Source: Acidobacteriota bacterium (GTDB lineage: Bacteria > Acidobacteriota > Vicinamibacteria > Vicinamibacterales > 2-12-FULL-66-21). From it: DNA of 48,596 bases. Positions 6,362-15,399 of the stretch are shown here, one piece after another (position 1 is the stretch's first letter; every line of letters starts with the position of its first letter). Location of the stretch: assembly GCA_016184105.1 (NCBI GenBank), contig JACPDI010000051.1:1-48596 (forward strand), given 5' to 3'. Made by a program: the position numbers and the translations under genes. The notes under the pieces are model-generated. The model did not search any database, was not told the origin of the DNA, and worked only from the letters and a program-made list of their open reading frames with translations.

Positions 6362-7741
6362 GTCCACCGACCGTTCCATGTCCCGGGCGGTCGTCGCCCA
6401 CCCCGATACCGAGATGCGCATGGCCGGCTCGCCTGCCCACTGCGTGCCGCCGAGCCAGCACACGCCATCCTGCTGCACGGCGGCAATCACGGCGGGCGTC
6501 ACGTTCGCGCCCGCGCGATCGGCCACGCGCAGCAGCACCTGGTTCAGCACCACATCATTCAGAACGGTGGCGCCCGGCTCGGGGCGCAGCCGGTCCGCCG
6601 CGAAACGGGCGTGCGCGCAGCACCGGGTCACAAGCTCCTGCACGCCGCGCCGCCCCAGCGCCCTGAGCGTCGCATAGACGGTAATCCCGCGTCCCCTGCG
6701 CGACAGCTCGGGCACCCAGTCCAGCGGATCCCGCTGCTGCCCTTCCGCAGAAACCAGATACGCGGCCGTGTGGCTCATCGCGGCGCCGTGCGCCTTCGGG
6801 TGCGCGGTCATGACGATGCCGCAGTCGTAGGGGACGTTCAGCCACTTGTGCGCGTCGGTGGCCCAGGAATCTGCGCGCTCGAGCCCGGACACCTGGTGGC
6901 GCAGCGCCGGCACGGCCGCCGCCCACAGGCCGAACGCGCCGTCCACGTGGAGCCATCCGCCGCGCTCGTGCGTCGCCTGCGCGATCGGCTCGAGCGGGTC
7001 GAACGCGCCGGTGTTGACGTTGCCCGCCTGCGCGCAGACGATTACGGGGCCATCGACGCGCGCCAGCGCCTCCACCAGCGCGCCGGCTCGCATGCGTCCC
7101 TGGTCGTCTGAATCCACTCGCACGAGGGTGGACGCGCCCAGCCCGAGCAACCTGCAGGCAGCGGGAATCGAGGAGTGCGCCTCCGCTCCCGCAACGACCG
7201 TCACGCGCGGCGCTCCCTGCAGCCCGTCCGCCTCCACGTCCCACCCTGCGCGGCCGAGCACGTCGTGCCGCGCGGCGGCGAGCGCGGTGGTGTTCGCCAT
7301 GTGCCCGCCCGTCACGAACCCGATGCTCGCGTGCGCCGGCACGCCGAGGAGATCGATCAGCCACTGCCGTGCGACTTCCTCGATGGCTGACGCGGCAGGC
7401 GAGGCGATATGCAGGCCGGAGTTCTGATCCCACGCCGACGTCAGCCAGTCGGCTGCCACCGCCACGGGATAGCTGCCACCGATGACGAACCCGAAGTAGC
7501 GCGGCCCGGCGGTGGCGACGAGCCCCGGCTCAGCGTCGCGCGCCAGGGCCTCGATCACGCCCGCCGGATCCTGCGAGCGTTCAGGCAGCGGGCCGCCAAG
7601 GCGGGCGATGAGCGCGTCGGCGCTCTCGCGCGCGCGAACGGGCCGTCCGGCCAACGAGGAGATGTAGGCGGACGCGAGTTCGTGCGCCCGCGTGAGGAGG
7701 GCCGCGTACGGGTCAGGGCTTGCGCTTCGGCCGGTAGACAT
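6323..7741 (-). CDS. PLP-dependent group II (aromatic-L-amino-acid type) decarboxylase
   Basis: A 472-residue fold-type I PLP enzyme of the pyridoxal-dependent decarboxylase family. Visible motifs are GFVTGGHMANTTALAAAR (cofactor phosphate loop), AEAHSS (stacking histidine), HVDGAFGLWAA (aspartate contacting the pyridine nitrogen) and TDAHKWLNVPYDCG, with the Schiff-base lysine near residue 300. Length and motifs suit amino-acid decarboxylases acting on aromatic or acidic substrates; the substrate cannot be told. It is the last gene of the minus-strand aceE-aceF-lpdA cluster, and its start overlaps the lpdA end by 29 bp, so the two are probably translated together. Confidence 0.9.
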   Translation of the reverse strand: MSTGRSASPDPYAALLTRAHELASAYISSLAGRPVRARESADALIARLGGPLPERSQDPAGVIEALARDAEPGLVATAGPRYFGFVIGGSYPVAVAADWLTSAWDQNSGLHIASPAASAIEEVARQWLIDLLGVPAHASIGFVTGGHMANTTALAAARHDVLGRAGWDVEADGLQGAPRVTVVAGAEAHSSIPAACRLLGLGASTLVRVDSDDQGRMRAGALVEALARVDGPVIVCAQAGNVNTGAFDPLEPIAQATHERGGWLHVDGAFGLWAAAVPALRHQVSGLERADSWATDAHKWLNVPYDCGIVMTAHPKAHGAAMSHTAAYLVSAEGQQRDPLDWVPELSRRGRGITVYATLRALGRRGVQELVTRCCAHARFAADRLRPEPGATVLNDVVLNQVLLRVADRAGANVTPAVIAAVQQDGVCWLGGTQWAGEPAMRISVSGWATTARDMERSVDSILAAIRRVREA

Positions 7742-9140
7742 GGGTGCTGTGGCCGAAGAATACCTCGGCGGCCTCCATCACGGTCTCGGACAGCGTGGGG
7801 TGCGGGTGAATCGTCATCGCGACATCATCGACGAGCGCGCCCATCTCGATCGCGAGCACCCCTTCGGAGATCAGCTCGCCCGCGCCGGCGCCGACGATCC
7901 CGACGCCGAGCACGCGGCGCGTGTCGGGATCGACCACGAGCTTCGTCGAGCCGTCGGGGCGGTCGAGCGTGATGGCGCGGCCGATGGCGGCCCACGGGAA
8001 GCGGGCCACGTCCACCTTGATGCCGCGCTTCTGTGCCTCGGTCTCCGTCAGGCCACACCACGCGATCTCCGGGTCGGTGAAGACGACCGCGGGAATCGCG
8101 TTCGGCTCGAAGGCCGCATTCTTCCCCGCAATCGCGTCAACGGCCGTGCGCGCCTCGTGCGAGGCCTTGTGGGCGAGCATCGGCTCCCCCGCGACGTCGC
8201 CGATGGCGAAGATCGACGGCTCCGCGGTCCGCCGCGCGCCATCCGTCTCGATGAACCCGCGATCGGTGACCTTCACGCGCGTGCGATCGAGCCCCTCGAT
8301 CTTCGCGTTCGGCCGGCGGCCGACCGAGATCAGCACCTTGTCGAACACCTGCGGCGTGCCGGTCACGCCTTCGCCTTCCAGGGTGACCCTGATCCCCTTC
8401 TTGTCGTCGGTGAGCGATGTGACCTTCGTGTTGAGCATCACCGCCTTGAACGTCTTCTCCGCCCGGCGCGCCAGCACGCCCACGAGGTCGCGGTCCGCGC
8501 CCGGCAGCAGGCCGTCGGTCATTTCAACGACCGATACGTCGGAACCGAGCGCGGCGTAGACCGTGCCCAGCTCGAGGCCGATGTAGCCGCCGCCGATCAC
8601 GAGCAGCTTCCCGGGGACGTCGGCCAGCTCCAGCGCCGTGGTGGAGTCCATGACCCGCGGGCTGTCGGTCGAAAGGCCCGGGATCTTCGACGGAAGCGAT
8701 CCTGTGGCGATGATCGCGTGCTCGAACACGAGCTTCTGCGCGCCCCCTGCGGCCAGCTTCACGTCGAGCGATCGCGCATCGGCAAATGCGGCCCACCCCC
8801 GCACGTACGTGATCTTCCGCATCTTCGTCATCTGGCCGAGCCCGCCGGTGAGCTTGCCCACGACCGCGTCTTTCCAGGAGCGGAGCTTGTCGAGATCGAT
8901 TTTCGGTGCCGGGAACGTGACGCCGAACGCGCCGGCGTCGTGCGACTCGCTGATGACTTTCGCCGCGTGCAGCAGCGCCTTCGAGGGGATGCATCCCCGA
9001 TAGAGACAGACGCCGCCGGGGTTCGTATCCGGATCCACGAGCGCGACGCTCATCCCGAGGTCCGCCGCGTAGAACGCCGCGGCGTACCCGCCGGGGCCAG
9101 CGCCGATGACAACGGCTTGGACTGAGATATCAGAAGGCAT
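7713..9140 (-). CDS. lpdA: dihydrolipoyl dehydrogenase (E3)
   Basis: A 475-residue FAD-dependent disulfide oxidoreductase that reoxidises dihydrolipoamide of the pyruvate dehydrogenase complex with NAD+. The N-terminal FAD motif AVVIGAGPGGYAAAFYAADLG, the redox pair in GGVCLYRGCIPSKALLHA (C-x4-C), the NAD site LLVIGGGYIGLELG, a second FAD motif IFAIGDVAGEPMLAHKA and the catalytic H-x4-E in HPHPTLSETVMEAAE are all present. ATG 9140 is preferred; a GTG at 9152 is in frame. No good ribosome site precedes either; a heptamer repeat array fills the space between this start and aceF. Confidence 0.95.
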   Translation of the reverse strand: MPSDISVQAVVIGAGPGGYAAAFYAADLGMSVALVDPDTNPGGVCLYRGCIPSKALLHAAKVISESHDAGAFGVTFPAPKIDLDKLRSWKDAVVGKLTGGLGQMTKMRKITYVRGWAAFADARSLDVKLAAGGAQKLVFEHAIIATGSLPSKIPGLSTDSPRVMDSTTALELADVPGKLLVIGGGYIGLELGTVYAALGSDVSVVEMTDGLLPGADRDLVGVLARRAEKTFKAVMLNTKVTSLTDDKKGIRVTLEGEGVTGTPQVFDKVLISVGRRPNAKIEGLDRTRVKVTDRGFIETDGARRTAEPSIFAIGDVAGEPMLAHKASHEARTAVDAIAGKNAAFEPNAIPAVVFTDPEIAWCGLTETEAQKRGIKVDVARFPWAAIGRAITLDRPDGSTKLVVDPDTRRVLGVGIVGAGAGELISEGVLAIEMGALVDDVAMTIHPHPTLSETVMEAAEVFFGHSTHVYRPKRKP

Positions 9141-9156
9141 GAGAGCATCCACAGGC

Positions 9157-9205
9157 TTCAGGGTTCAGGATTCAGGGCTCAGGACCAAACCCTCAACCCT
9201 GAATC
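9157..9205. repeat. heptamer array (TTCAGGG family), partly inverted
   Basis: Units TTCAGGG, TTCAGGA, TTCAGGG, CTCAGGA are followed by CCAAACC, CTCAACC, CTGAATC, which are roughly the reverse complement of the first half. The array can therefore fold as a hairpin. It fills nearly all of the aceF-lpdA gap, inside the operon. Confidence 0.7.
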
Positions 9206-9215
9206 CCGGCAAGCG

Positions 9216-10589
9216 TCAGAGCACGAGCAGCAGCGGCTGCTCGAGCGCCTCGCAGACCCAGCGCAGGAACCGCGCGGCGTCTGCGCCGTCGATGACGCGA
9301 TGGTCGTAGGACAGCGACAGCGGCAGCATCAGCCGCGGCTCGAACGAGCCGCCGGTCCCGCCGGCGCCCGCCGGGCGCCACACGGGCCGCATCTCGGCGC
9401 GCGACAGGCCGAGGATCGCCACTTCCGGCGCGTTGATGATGGGCGTGAACGACGTGCCGCCGATGCCCCCGAGGTTCGTGATGCTCATCCCGCCGCCCGC
9501 CATGTCGTCGGGCGCGAGCTTGCGGTCGCGCGCCTTCTTCGCGGCGGCGGCGACCTCCACGGACAGCTCCACGATCGTCTTCCGGTCCGCGTCGCGCACG
9601 ACCGGCACCAGCAACCCTCGCTCGGTGTCGACCGCCACGCCCACGTTGATGTACCTGCGGTACACGATCTGGTCGTTGGGCAGGTCAATCGACGCGTTGA
9701 ACTGCGGAAACCGCTTCATGGCTTCGGCGATCACCTTGACGGCGATGGCCGTGATGGTCAGCTTGCCGCCGGCGGCCTCGGCGCGCGGCGCGTACTGCTT
9801 CCGCAAGTCCTCCAACGCCGTGATGTCCGCCTGGTCGTGCTGCGTGACGTGCGGTGCGGCCCAGGCCGCGGTGAGGTGCTCCGCCGTCTTGCGACGAATA
9901 TTGCTCATCGGCTTGCGCTCGACCTCACCCCACTTCGCCAAATCGGGCAGCGGCGCCGGTTCGGCGCCGCCGGCTGCCGGGCGAGCGCGCACGAACGCCT
10001 TGACGTCCTGTTCGCTGATCCGCCCGGCGGGGCCGGATCCCTGGACGCGCCGGATGTCCACACCCAGCTCGCGCGCCATCCGCCGCACCGACGGCGCGGC
10101 CGGCACCGGCGCGATGTCCGCGGGAACGTCCACGGCGGCTGCCGCCGCCGCGGGCTGGCGCGCGCCGCGCGAGATGTCCACGACCTTGCGCGACGGCTCC
10201 CGCGCCCCCTCGGACTGTTGCGGCTGCGGCGTGGTGGCCCGGGGCGCTGCTTCTGCGCCTTCGGCGCCTTCTGCTGTGGAAACGGGCTGGGCCGCCGGCG
10301 CCGGCGCCGCGTCTGCCTTCGGCGCCGCTTCCTTTGCGGGGGGCTTCGGCGCGCCTTCCTCGACGCGCAGGATCAACTGCCCGACCTTCACCTTGTCCCC
10401 CTGCTTGACGGCGATCCCGGTGATCGTTCCCGCCACGGTGGACGGGACCTCAATGGTGGCCTTGTCCGTCTCCAGCTCCAGCACCGGCTGGTCTTTCGCG
10501 ATGGCGTCGCCGGCCTTCACGAGGAGGCGGACGACGTCGCCCGCCGTGATGTTTTCGCCAAGTTCAGGAACGTTGAAATCCGTCGCCAC
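9216..10589 (-). CDS. aceF: pyruvate dehydrogenase E2, dihydrolipoamide acetyltransferase
   Basis: A 457-residue core subunit of the pyruvate dehydrogenase complex that transfers acetyl groups from lipoamide to CoA. There is one N-terminal lipoyl domain (residues 1-80) with the lipoylated K43 in ELETDKATIEVPS, then an Ala/Pro-rich linker (about 80-160), a peripheral-subunit-binding domain (APSVRRMARELGVDIRRVQG, then GPAGRISEQDVKAF), and a catalytic domain ending in the active-site SYDHRVIDGADAARFL. Single-lipoyl E2 differs from the three-lipoyl form of enterobacteria. It lies 9 bp after aceE. Confidence 0.95.
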   Translation of the reverse strand: MATDFNVPELGENITAGDVVRLLVKAGDAIAKDQPVLELETDKATIEVPSTVAGTITGIAVKQGDKVKVGQLILRVEEGAPKPPAKEAAPKADAAPAPAAQPVSTAEGAEGAEAAPRATTPQPQQSEGAREPSRKVVDISRGARQPAAAAAAVDVPADIAPVPAAPSVRRMARELGVDIRRVQGSGPAGRISEQDVKAFVRARPAAGGAEPAPLPDLAKWGEVERKPMSNIRRKTAEHLTAAWAAPHVTQHDQADITALEDLRKQYAPRAEAAGGKLTITAIAVKVIAEAMKRFPQFNASIDLPNDQIVYRRYINVGVAVDTERGLLVPVVRDADRKTIVELSVEVAAAAKKARDRKLAPDDMAGGGMSITNLGGIGGTSFTPIINAPEVAILGLSRAEMRPVWRPAGAGGTGGSFEPRLMLPLSLSYDHRVIDGADAARFLRWVCEALEQPLLLVL

Positions 10590-10598
10590 TCGTCACAC

Positions 10599-13274
10599 CT
10601 ATGAGATCCGCGGGTTCTTCTTGCCGGGATCGATGCCGAGATCCTTGATCGCCTTCGCGACGACCTTCGCGTCCGCCTCGCCCCCCCGGGCGAGCGCCGA
10701 CAAGGCCGCGACCGCGACGTAGCGCGCATCCACTTCGAAGAAGTTCCGCAGCCCCGCGCGGTCCTCGCTCCGTCCGAACCCGTCGGTCCCGAGCGTCACC
10801 ATCGGCCTGCCGATCCAGCGGGCGAGAGCGTCGGGCAGGATCTTCATGTAGTCGGACGCCGCCACGACCACGCCGGGCGTGTCCGACAGGCACTCGGACA
10901 CGTACGGCCGGCGCGGCTTCTCGGCCGGATGGAGCATGTTCCAGCGCTCCACGTCGTGCGCCTCGCGCGACAGCTCGTTGTAGCTGGTCACGCTCCACAC
11001 GTCGGCGGCGACATCGTACTTCTCGAGCAGTTTCTGCGCCGCGATCACCTCGTTGAGGATGGCGCCGCTGCCGAGCAGTTGCGCGCGCAGCGTCGCGCCG
11101 CCGTTCTCGGCCGCGCGGAACTTGTACATCCCCTTCAGGATGCCCTCGCGCACGCCGTCCGGCATCCGCGGCATCTCGTACTGCTCGTTCATGACGGTGA
11201 TGTAGTAGAAGACGTTCTCGCCCTCCTTGTACATCCTCCGGATCCCGTCGCCGATAATCACGGCGATCTCGTAGGCGTAGGCCGGGTCGTACGAGAGGCA
11301 GTTGGGCACCGGCGACGACAGCACGTGGCTGTGACCGTCCTGGTGCTGCAGTCCTTCGCCCGCCAGCGTCGTGCGGCCGGCGGTGCCGCCGAGCAGGAAG
11401 CCCTTCGTGCGCGCGTCGCCGGCCGCCCAGATCAGATCGCCAATCCGCTGGAAGCCGAACATCGAGTAGTAGATGAAGAAGGGGATCGTGTTGATGCCGT
11501 AGGTCGCATAGGCGGTGCCCGCCGCGATGAACGACGACATCGACCCGGCCTCCGTGATGCCTTCCTCGAGGATCTGCCCGTCTTTCGCTTCCTTGTAGTA
11601 GAGCAGCGTGTCCATGTCGACCGGCTCGTAGGTCTGGCCGGCGTGCGAGTAAATGCCGACCGCGCGGAAGAGCGACTCCATGCCGAAGGTGCGCGCCTCG
11701 TCAGGAACGATCGGAACGATCAGGTCCCCGATCTCCTTGTCACGAAGGAGCTTCGACAACATCCGCACGAACACCATCGTGGTGGACGCCTTGCGCCCCT
11801 CGGTGCCCTTGTAGAACTCCTCGAAGAGCGGCTCGAGCGGCGTCGTCACCGGGACGAAGTGCGTCTGCCGGCACGGTACCGCGCCGCCGAGCGCCTTCCG
11901 GCGCTCCCGCATGTACTTCAGCTCGGGGCTGTCATCCGGCGGCCGGTAGAACGGCGCTTCGGCGATCTGCTCGTCTGAAATCGGAATGCCGAAGCGGCTG
12001 CGGAACGACCGCAGGTCCTCGTCGTTCATCTTCTTCTGCTGGTGGGTGATGTTCTTGCCCTCGCCCGCCTCGCCCAGGCCGTAGCCCTTGATGGTGCGCG
12101 CGAGGATCACCGTCGGCTGCCCCTTGTGGGTGACGGCCGCGCGATACGCGTTGTAGACCTTGAGCGGATCGTGGCCGCCGAGGCGCAGCCGCTTGATTTG
12201 ATCATCGGACATGCCTTTGACCAGCTCGGCGAGCCGCGGGTCCTTTCCGAAGAAATGTTCGCGGGTGTAGGCGCCGGACTCGACCGCGTACTTCTGGTAC
12301 TCGCCGTCCACGATCTCCCCCATCCGCCTGGCGAGGACGCCTTCCTTGTCCTTCGCGAACAGCGGGTCCCAGTCGCTGCCCCAGATCACCTTGATGACGT
12401 TCCAGCCCGCGCCGCGGAACGCGGCCTCGAGCTCCTGGATGATCTGGCCGTTGCCGCGCACGGGCCCGTCCAGCCGCTGCAGGTTGCAGTTGACGACGAA
12501 GATCAGGTTGTCGAGCTTCTCGCGCGACGCGAGCGTGATGGCGCCGAGCGTTTCCGGCTCGTCCGTCTCGCCGTCGCCGAGGAACGCCCACACCTTGTTG
12601 TCGGCCGGCCGCTTCAGGCCGCGATCCTCCAGGTAGCGCATGAAGCGCGCCTGGTAGATCGCCATGATCGGCCCGAGTCCCATCGACACCGTGGGGAACT
12701 GCCAGAAGTCCGGCATCAGCCACGGGTGCGGGTACGACGAGAGGCCGCCCCCCTCGGCCGTCTCGCGGCGGAAGTTCTGGAGCGGCTTCTGGTTGATCCG
12801 CCCCTCGAGGAACGCACGCGCGTAGATGCCGGGCGAGGCGTGCCCCTGGAAGAAGATGATGTCGCCGTCGTGATCCTTCGTGCGGCCGCGGAAAAAATGG
12901 TTGAACCCCACCTCGTAGAGCGTCGCCGCCGAGGCGTAGGTGGAAATGTGGCCGCCGATGCCGTCCGAGATCCGGTTCTGCCGGATGACCATCGCGAGCG
13001 CGTTCCACCGCACGAGGCTCTTGATGCGGCGCTCGATCTCCTGGCTGCCCGGGAGCGAGACCTGCTGGTCGGCCGGAATGGTGTTGATGTAGGGGGTCGT
13101 TGCCGAGAACGGCAGTCGGAAGCCGGACTGGCGGATGCGGATGCCGAGCGCTTCAAACAGGCGGATGACCCGATCGCGGTCCCCCTGGCGGAGCACATAA
13201 TCGAGCGACTCGAGCCATTCGCGCGTTTCCTGGGCCTCGAGCGCTGCATCGTCGTTCGGAGCAGTCTGCTTCAT
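10599..13274 (-). CDS. aceE: pyruvate dehydrogenase E1 component, homodimeric type
   Basis: An 891-residue thiamine-diphosphate enzyme, usual length for the AceE type, that decarboxylates pyruvate and acetylates the lipoyl group of AceF. The ThDP-binding motif is in AFLGDGETDEPETLG, ending near VVNCNLQRLDGPVRGNG. Other typical blocks are GGHISTYASAATLYEVGFNH, GYGLGEAGEGKNITHQ and FLLGGTAGRTTLAGEGLQH. It is the first gene of a minus-strand operon with aceF, lpdA and a PLP decarboxylase. A perfect palindrome just upstream probably controls it. Confidence 0.97.
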   Translation of the reverse strand: MKQTAPNDDAALEAQETREWLESLDYVLRQGDRDRVIRLFEALGIRIRQSGFRLPFSATTPYINTIPADQQVSLPGSQEIERRIKSLVRWNALAMVIRQNRISDGIGGHISTYASAATLYEVGFNHFFRGRTKDHDGDIIFFQGHASPGIYARAFLEGRINQKPLQNFRRETAEGGGLSSYPHPWLMPDFWQFPTVSMGLGPIMAIYQARFMRYLEDRGLKRPADNKVWAFLGDGETDEPETLGAITLASREKLDNLIFVVNCNLQRLDGPVRGNGQIIQELEAAFRGAGWNVIKVIWGSDWDPLFAKDKEGVLARRMGEIVDGEYQKYAVESGAYTREHFFGKDPRLAELVKGMSDDQIKRLRLGGHDPLKVYNAYRAAVTHKGQPTVILARTIKGYGLGEAGEGKNITHQQKKMNDEDLRSFRSRFGIPISDEQIAEAPFYRPPDDSPELKYMRERRKALGGAVPCRQTHFVPVTTPLEPLFEEFYKGTEGRKASTTMVFVRMLSKLLRDKEIGDLIVPIVPDEARTFGMESLFRAVGIYSHAGQTYEPVDMDTLLYYKEAKDGQILEEGITEAGSMSSFIAAGTAYATYGINTIPFFIYYSMFGFQRIGDLIWAAGDARTKGFLLGGTAGRTTLAGEGLQHQDGHSHVLSSPVPNCLSYDPAYAYEIAVIIGDGIRRMYKEGENVFYYITVMNEQYEMPRMPDGVREGILKGMYKFRAAENGGATLRAQLLGSGAILNEVIAAQKLLEKYDVAADVWSVTSYNELSREAHDVERWNMLHPAEKPRRPYVSECLSDTPGVVVAASDYMKILPDALARWIGRPMVTLGTDGFGRSEDRAGLRNFFEVDARYVAVAALSALARGGEADAKVVAKAIKDLGIDPGKKNPRIS

Positions 13275-13293
13275 TGCTGCGTGTCCCTGCGTA

Positions 13294-13325
13294 GTTATCC
13301 GCGGCTGGATAACCTTTCCATTCTA
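13294..13325 (-). promoter_or_regulatory. aceE promoter with palindromic operator
   Basis: A perfect dyad GTTATCC-N6-GGATAAC lies at 13294-13313, 20 nt before the aceE start. On the minus strand a TAGAAT -10 box lies at 13325-13320, so transcription would begin at about 13313, at the edge of the dyad. A repressor bound here would block initiation. The regulator is not in the window; the sequence is not the classical PdhR site. Confidence 0.55.
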
Positions 13326-13497
13326 TCGCCATCGGAGAGTGGTCGTCACGCGCGAGCCTGCGCGCGTGCACCTCCCCCGGCCATTCCCCATCCCCCCTGG
13401 GTCCCCTGCGTCCCCTGTGGTCGTTGATCCTGCGTCCTCCGCGGTCACAGGTGCTACACTGAGCCACACCGCGACATCGACCAGGGAGAGCTGCGAC

Positions 13498-15396
13498 GTG
13501 ACACCCGCGTGGTTCCCGAAGTTGGATCGTCTCACGGCGCGTCTCGCGGCAGGCATCTCGATCCTGGTCGTGGTGCCGCTGGCCGGCGGCCTGTACCTTC
13601 TCTCCCGCTATCAATACGATCAAACCATCGCGGCCCGGCGCGCAGCCGCTGAGCTCGAGAACCGCATCCTCGAAACCTCGCTCCGCCATCAGATGCTGAC
13701 CCGGGACAGCCGCCTGATGACGCGGATCCTGGAGGAAGTCGCGCGGCATCCAGAGGTGCGCCGGGCGATGGTCATCGACCACAACGGCGTCGTCCGGCTG
13801 TCGAGCCGCGACATGGACGTGGGCGTGCGGTTCTCGCGCGATTCCCCGACCTGCCTCGTGTGCCACTCGAAGAGCCCCGGTGAGCGGGCCCGGTGGGTGC
13901 TCCTTCACGATGACGGCATCGACGTGCTCCGCTCGGTCCAGCCGATTGAGAACCGCCCCGAGTGCCACCGGTGTCACAATGCCGCGGCCAAGTTGAACGG
14001 CATCCTCATCATGGATGTGTCCCTCGCGCCCATCCAGGCCAAGGCGCGGAAAGAGCTGCAGCAGATCACGACGGCCACTATCGCCTTGACCTTCGTCCTG
14101 CTCGCGGGCGTCGGACTGCATCTCCGCCGGGTCGTGCTCTCCCGCCTTGGCAGGCTGAGCCGCGCGGCCCGCGCCGTCGCGGCGGGCGCGTTCGGCCAGC
14201 GGATCGATCCCGGGGGCAACGATGTGATCGCCTCGCTGGCGACCGACTTCAACCACATGGCGGATGCCGCCTCGTCGCTCATCGAAGACGTCAAGGGGCG
14301 CGAGCAGCAGCTCGCCGGCGTGCTCAACAGCCTCGATGACGGCCTGGTGGTGCTGGACCGCAACTTCCAGGTGGTGGCGGCGAACCGTTCCATCGCGAGC
14401 CGGCTGTGCGCGTACCCCGAGACGCTCCGCGGCCGCAACTGTCGCGACGCCGTGGGGCACGCGCTGCCGTGCCGCGAGGATCCGGAGTGCCCGACCGCGC
14501 GGTGCCTGTCCACGGGCAAGCTGCAGCGCGCGACCTACGGGCTCCCGTCGGGCTCGAACGGCAAGGGGCGCGTCCACGAGGTGTACGCCTCGCCGGTGTT
14601 CGACGACAACGGCTCGGTGACCCAGGTGGTGGAGGTGTGGCGCGACATCACCGATCGGGTGCGCGAAGAGGAGCGCCTGGCGGAGATCGAGCGGATGTCG
14701 TCGCTCGGCGTGCTCGCCTCCGGCCTGTCGCACGAAGTGAACACGCCGCTCGCCTCGACGCTCACGTGCGCGGAGGCGATTCTCGATCAGCTCGAGGGGG
14801 CGGAGCTGGCCGCGTGCGAGCCGGTCACGATGGACGCGATTCGCGAGAGCGCGGCCACGATTCGCGACCAGGTGCTGCGCTGCCGCCGGATCACCGACCG
14901 CTTCCTCCGTTTCGCGCGCGGCATCCCTCCGGCCATCGAACCGATCGACCTCCTGGAGGCCGTGCGCAACGTCATGGAGCTGGCGCGTCCGACCGCCCGT
15001 GAAGCGGGCGTCGAGCTGGTGCTCGACGGCGACGGCCCGATCCCGGTCGTCACCGCCAACACCGAAGTCGTCCAGCACGTCGTGCTCAACCTGCTCGTCA
15101 ACGCGATCCAGTCTTTCGAGGCGGGAGGCGGGCGCGTGACCGCGCGGTTCGCCGTCGATGCTGATGCCATTCGCCTGCAGATCCGAGACAATGGCTGCGG
15201 CATCCCGATGGATATCCAGAAGCACCTGTTCGAGCCGTTCCGCACGCAGAAGCCGCGCGGCACGGGCATGGGGCTGTTCCTGTCGCGCACCTTCATGCGC
15301 CGGTTCAACGGCGAGGTGCGCCTCGTGGACAGCGCCCCGGGCCGCGGGTCGTGCATCGAGGTGGTGTTTCCGCGATCGAGCCGCGAAGCCGAATGA
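13498..15396 (+). CDS. sensor histidine kinase with two-haem c-type periplasmic domain
   Basis: A 632-residue membrane kinase. The GTG at 13498 follows a GGGAGAG ribosome site; the longer frame upstream lacks any. Order: TM1 (about 17-36), periplasmic domain (37-188) carrying two CXXCH motifs, C119-H123 and C156-H160, TM2 (190-209), HAMP (210-262), PAS (270-385), HisKA with H412 in GLSHEVNTPLAS, and HATPase ending in the G-x-G box KPRGTGMGLFLS. CXXCH motifs outside the membrane bind c-type haem covalently, so this is probably a redox or gas sensor. The PAS domain has a cysteine group (C304, C315, C325, C331, C336) that could hold an Fe-S cluster or zinc. It is followed 3 bp later by its sigma-54 response regulator and then the cytochrome operon it most likely controls. 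Confidence 0.92.
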   Translation: MTPAWFPKLDRLTARLAAGISILVVVPLAGGLYLLSRYQYDQTIAARRAAAELENRILETSLRHQMLTRDSRLMTRILEEVARHPEVRRAMVIDHNGVVRLSSRDMDVGVRFSRDSPTCLVCHSKSPGERARWVLLHDDGIDVLRSVQPIENRPECHRCHNAAAKLNGILIMDVSLAPIQAKARKELQQITTATIALTFVLLAGVGLHLRRVVLSRLGRLSRAARAVAAGAFGQRIDPGGNDVIASLATDFNHMADAASSLIEDVKGREQQLAGVLNSLDDGLVVLDRNFQVVAANRSIASRLCAYPETLRGRNCRDAVGHALPCREDPECPTARCLSTGKLQRATYGLPSGSNGKGRVHEVYASPVFDDNGSVTQVVEVWRDITDRVREEERLAEIERMSSLGVLASGLSHEVNTPLASTLTCAEAILDQLEGAELAACEPVTMDAIRESAATIRDQVLRCRRITDRFLRFARGIPPAIEPIDLLEAVRNVMELARPTAREAGVELVLDGDGPIPVVTANTEVVQHVVLNLLVNAIQSFEAGGGRVTARFAVDADAIRLQIRDNGCGIPMDIQKHLFEPFRTQKPRGTGMGLFLSRTFMRRFNGEVRLVDSAPGRGSCIEVVFPRSSREAE

Positions 15397-15399
15397 GCC

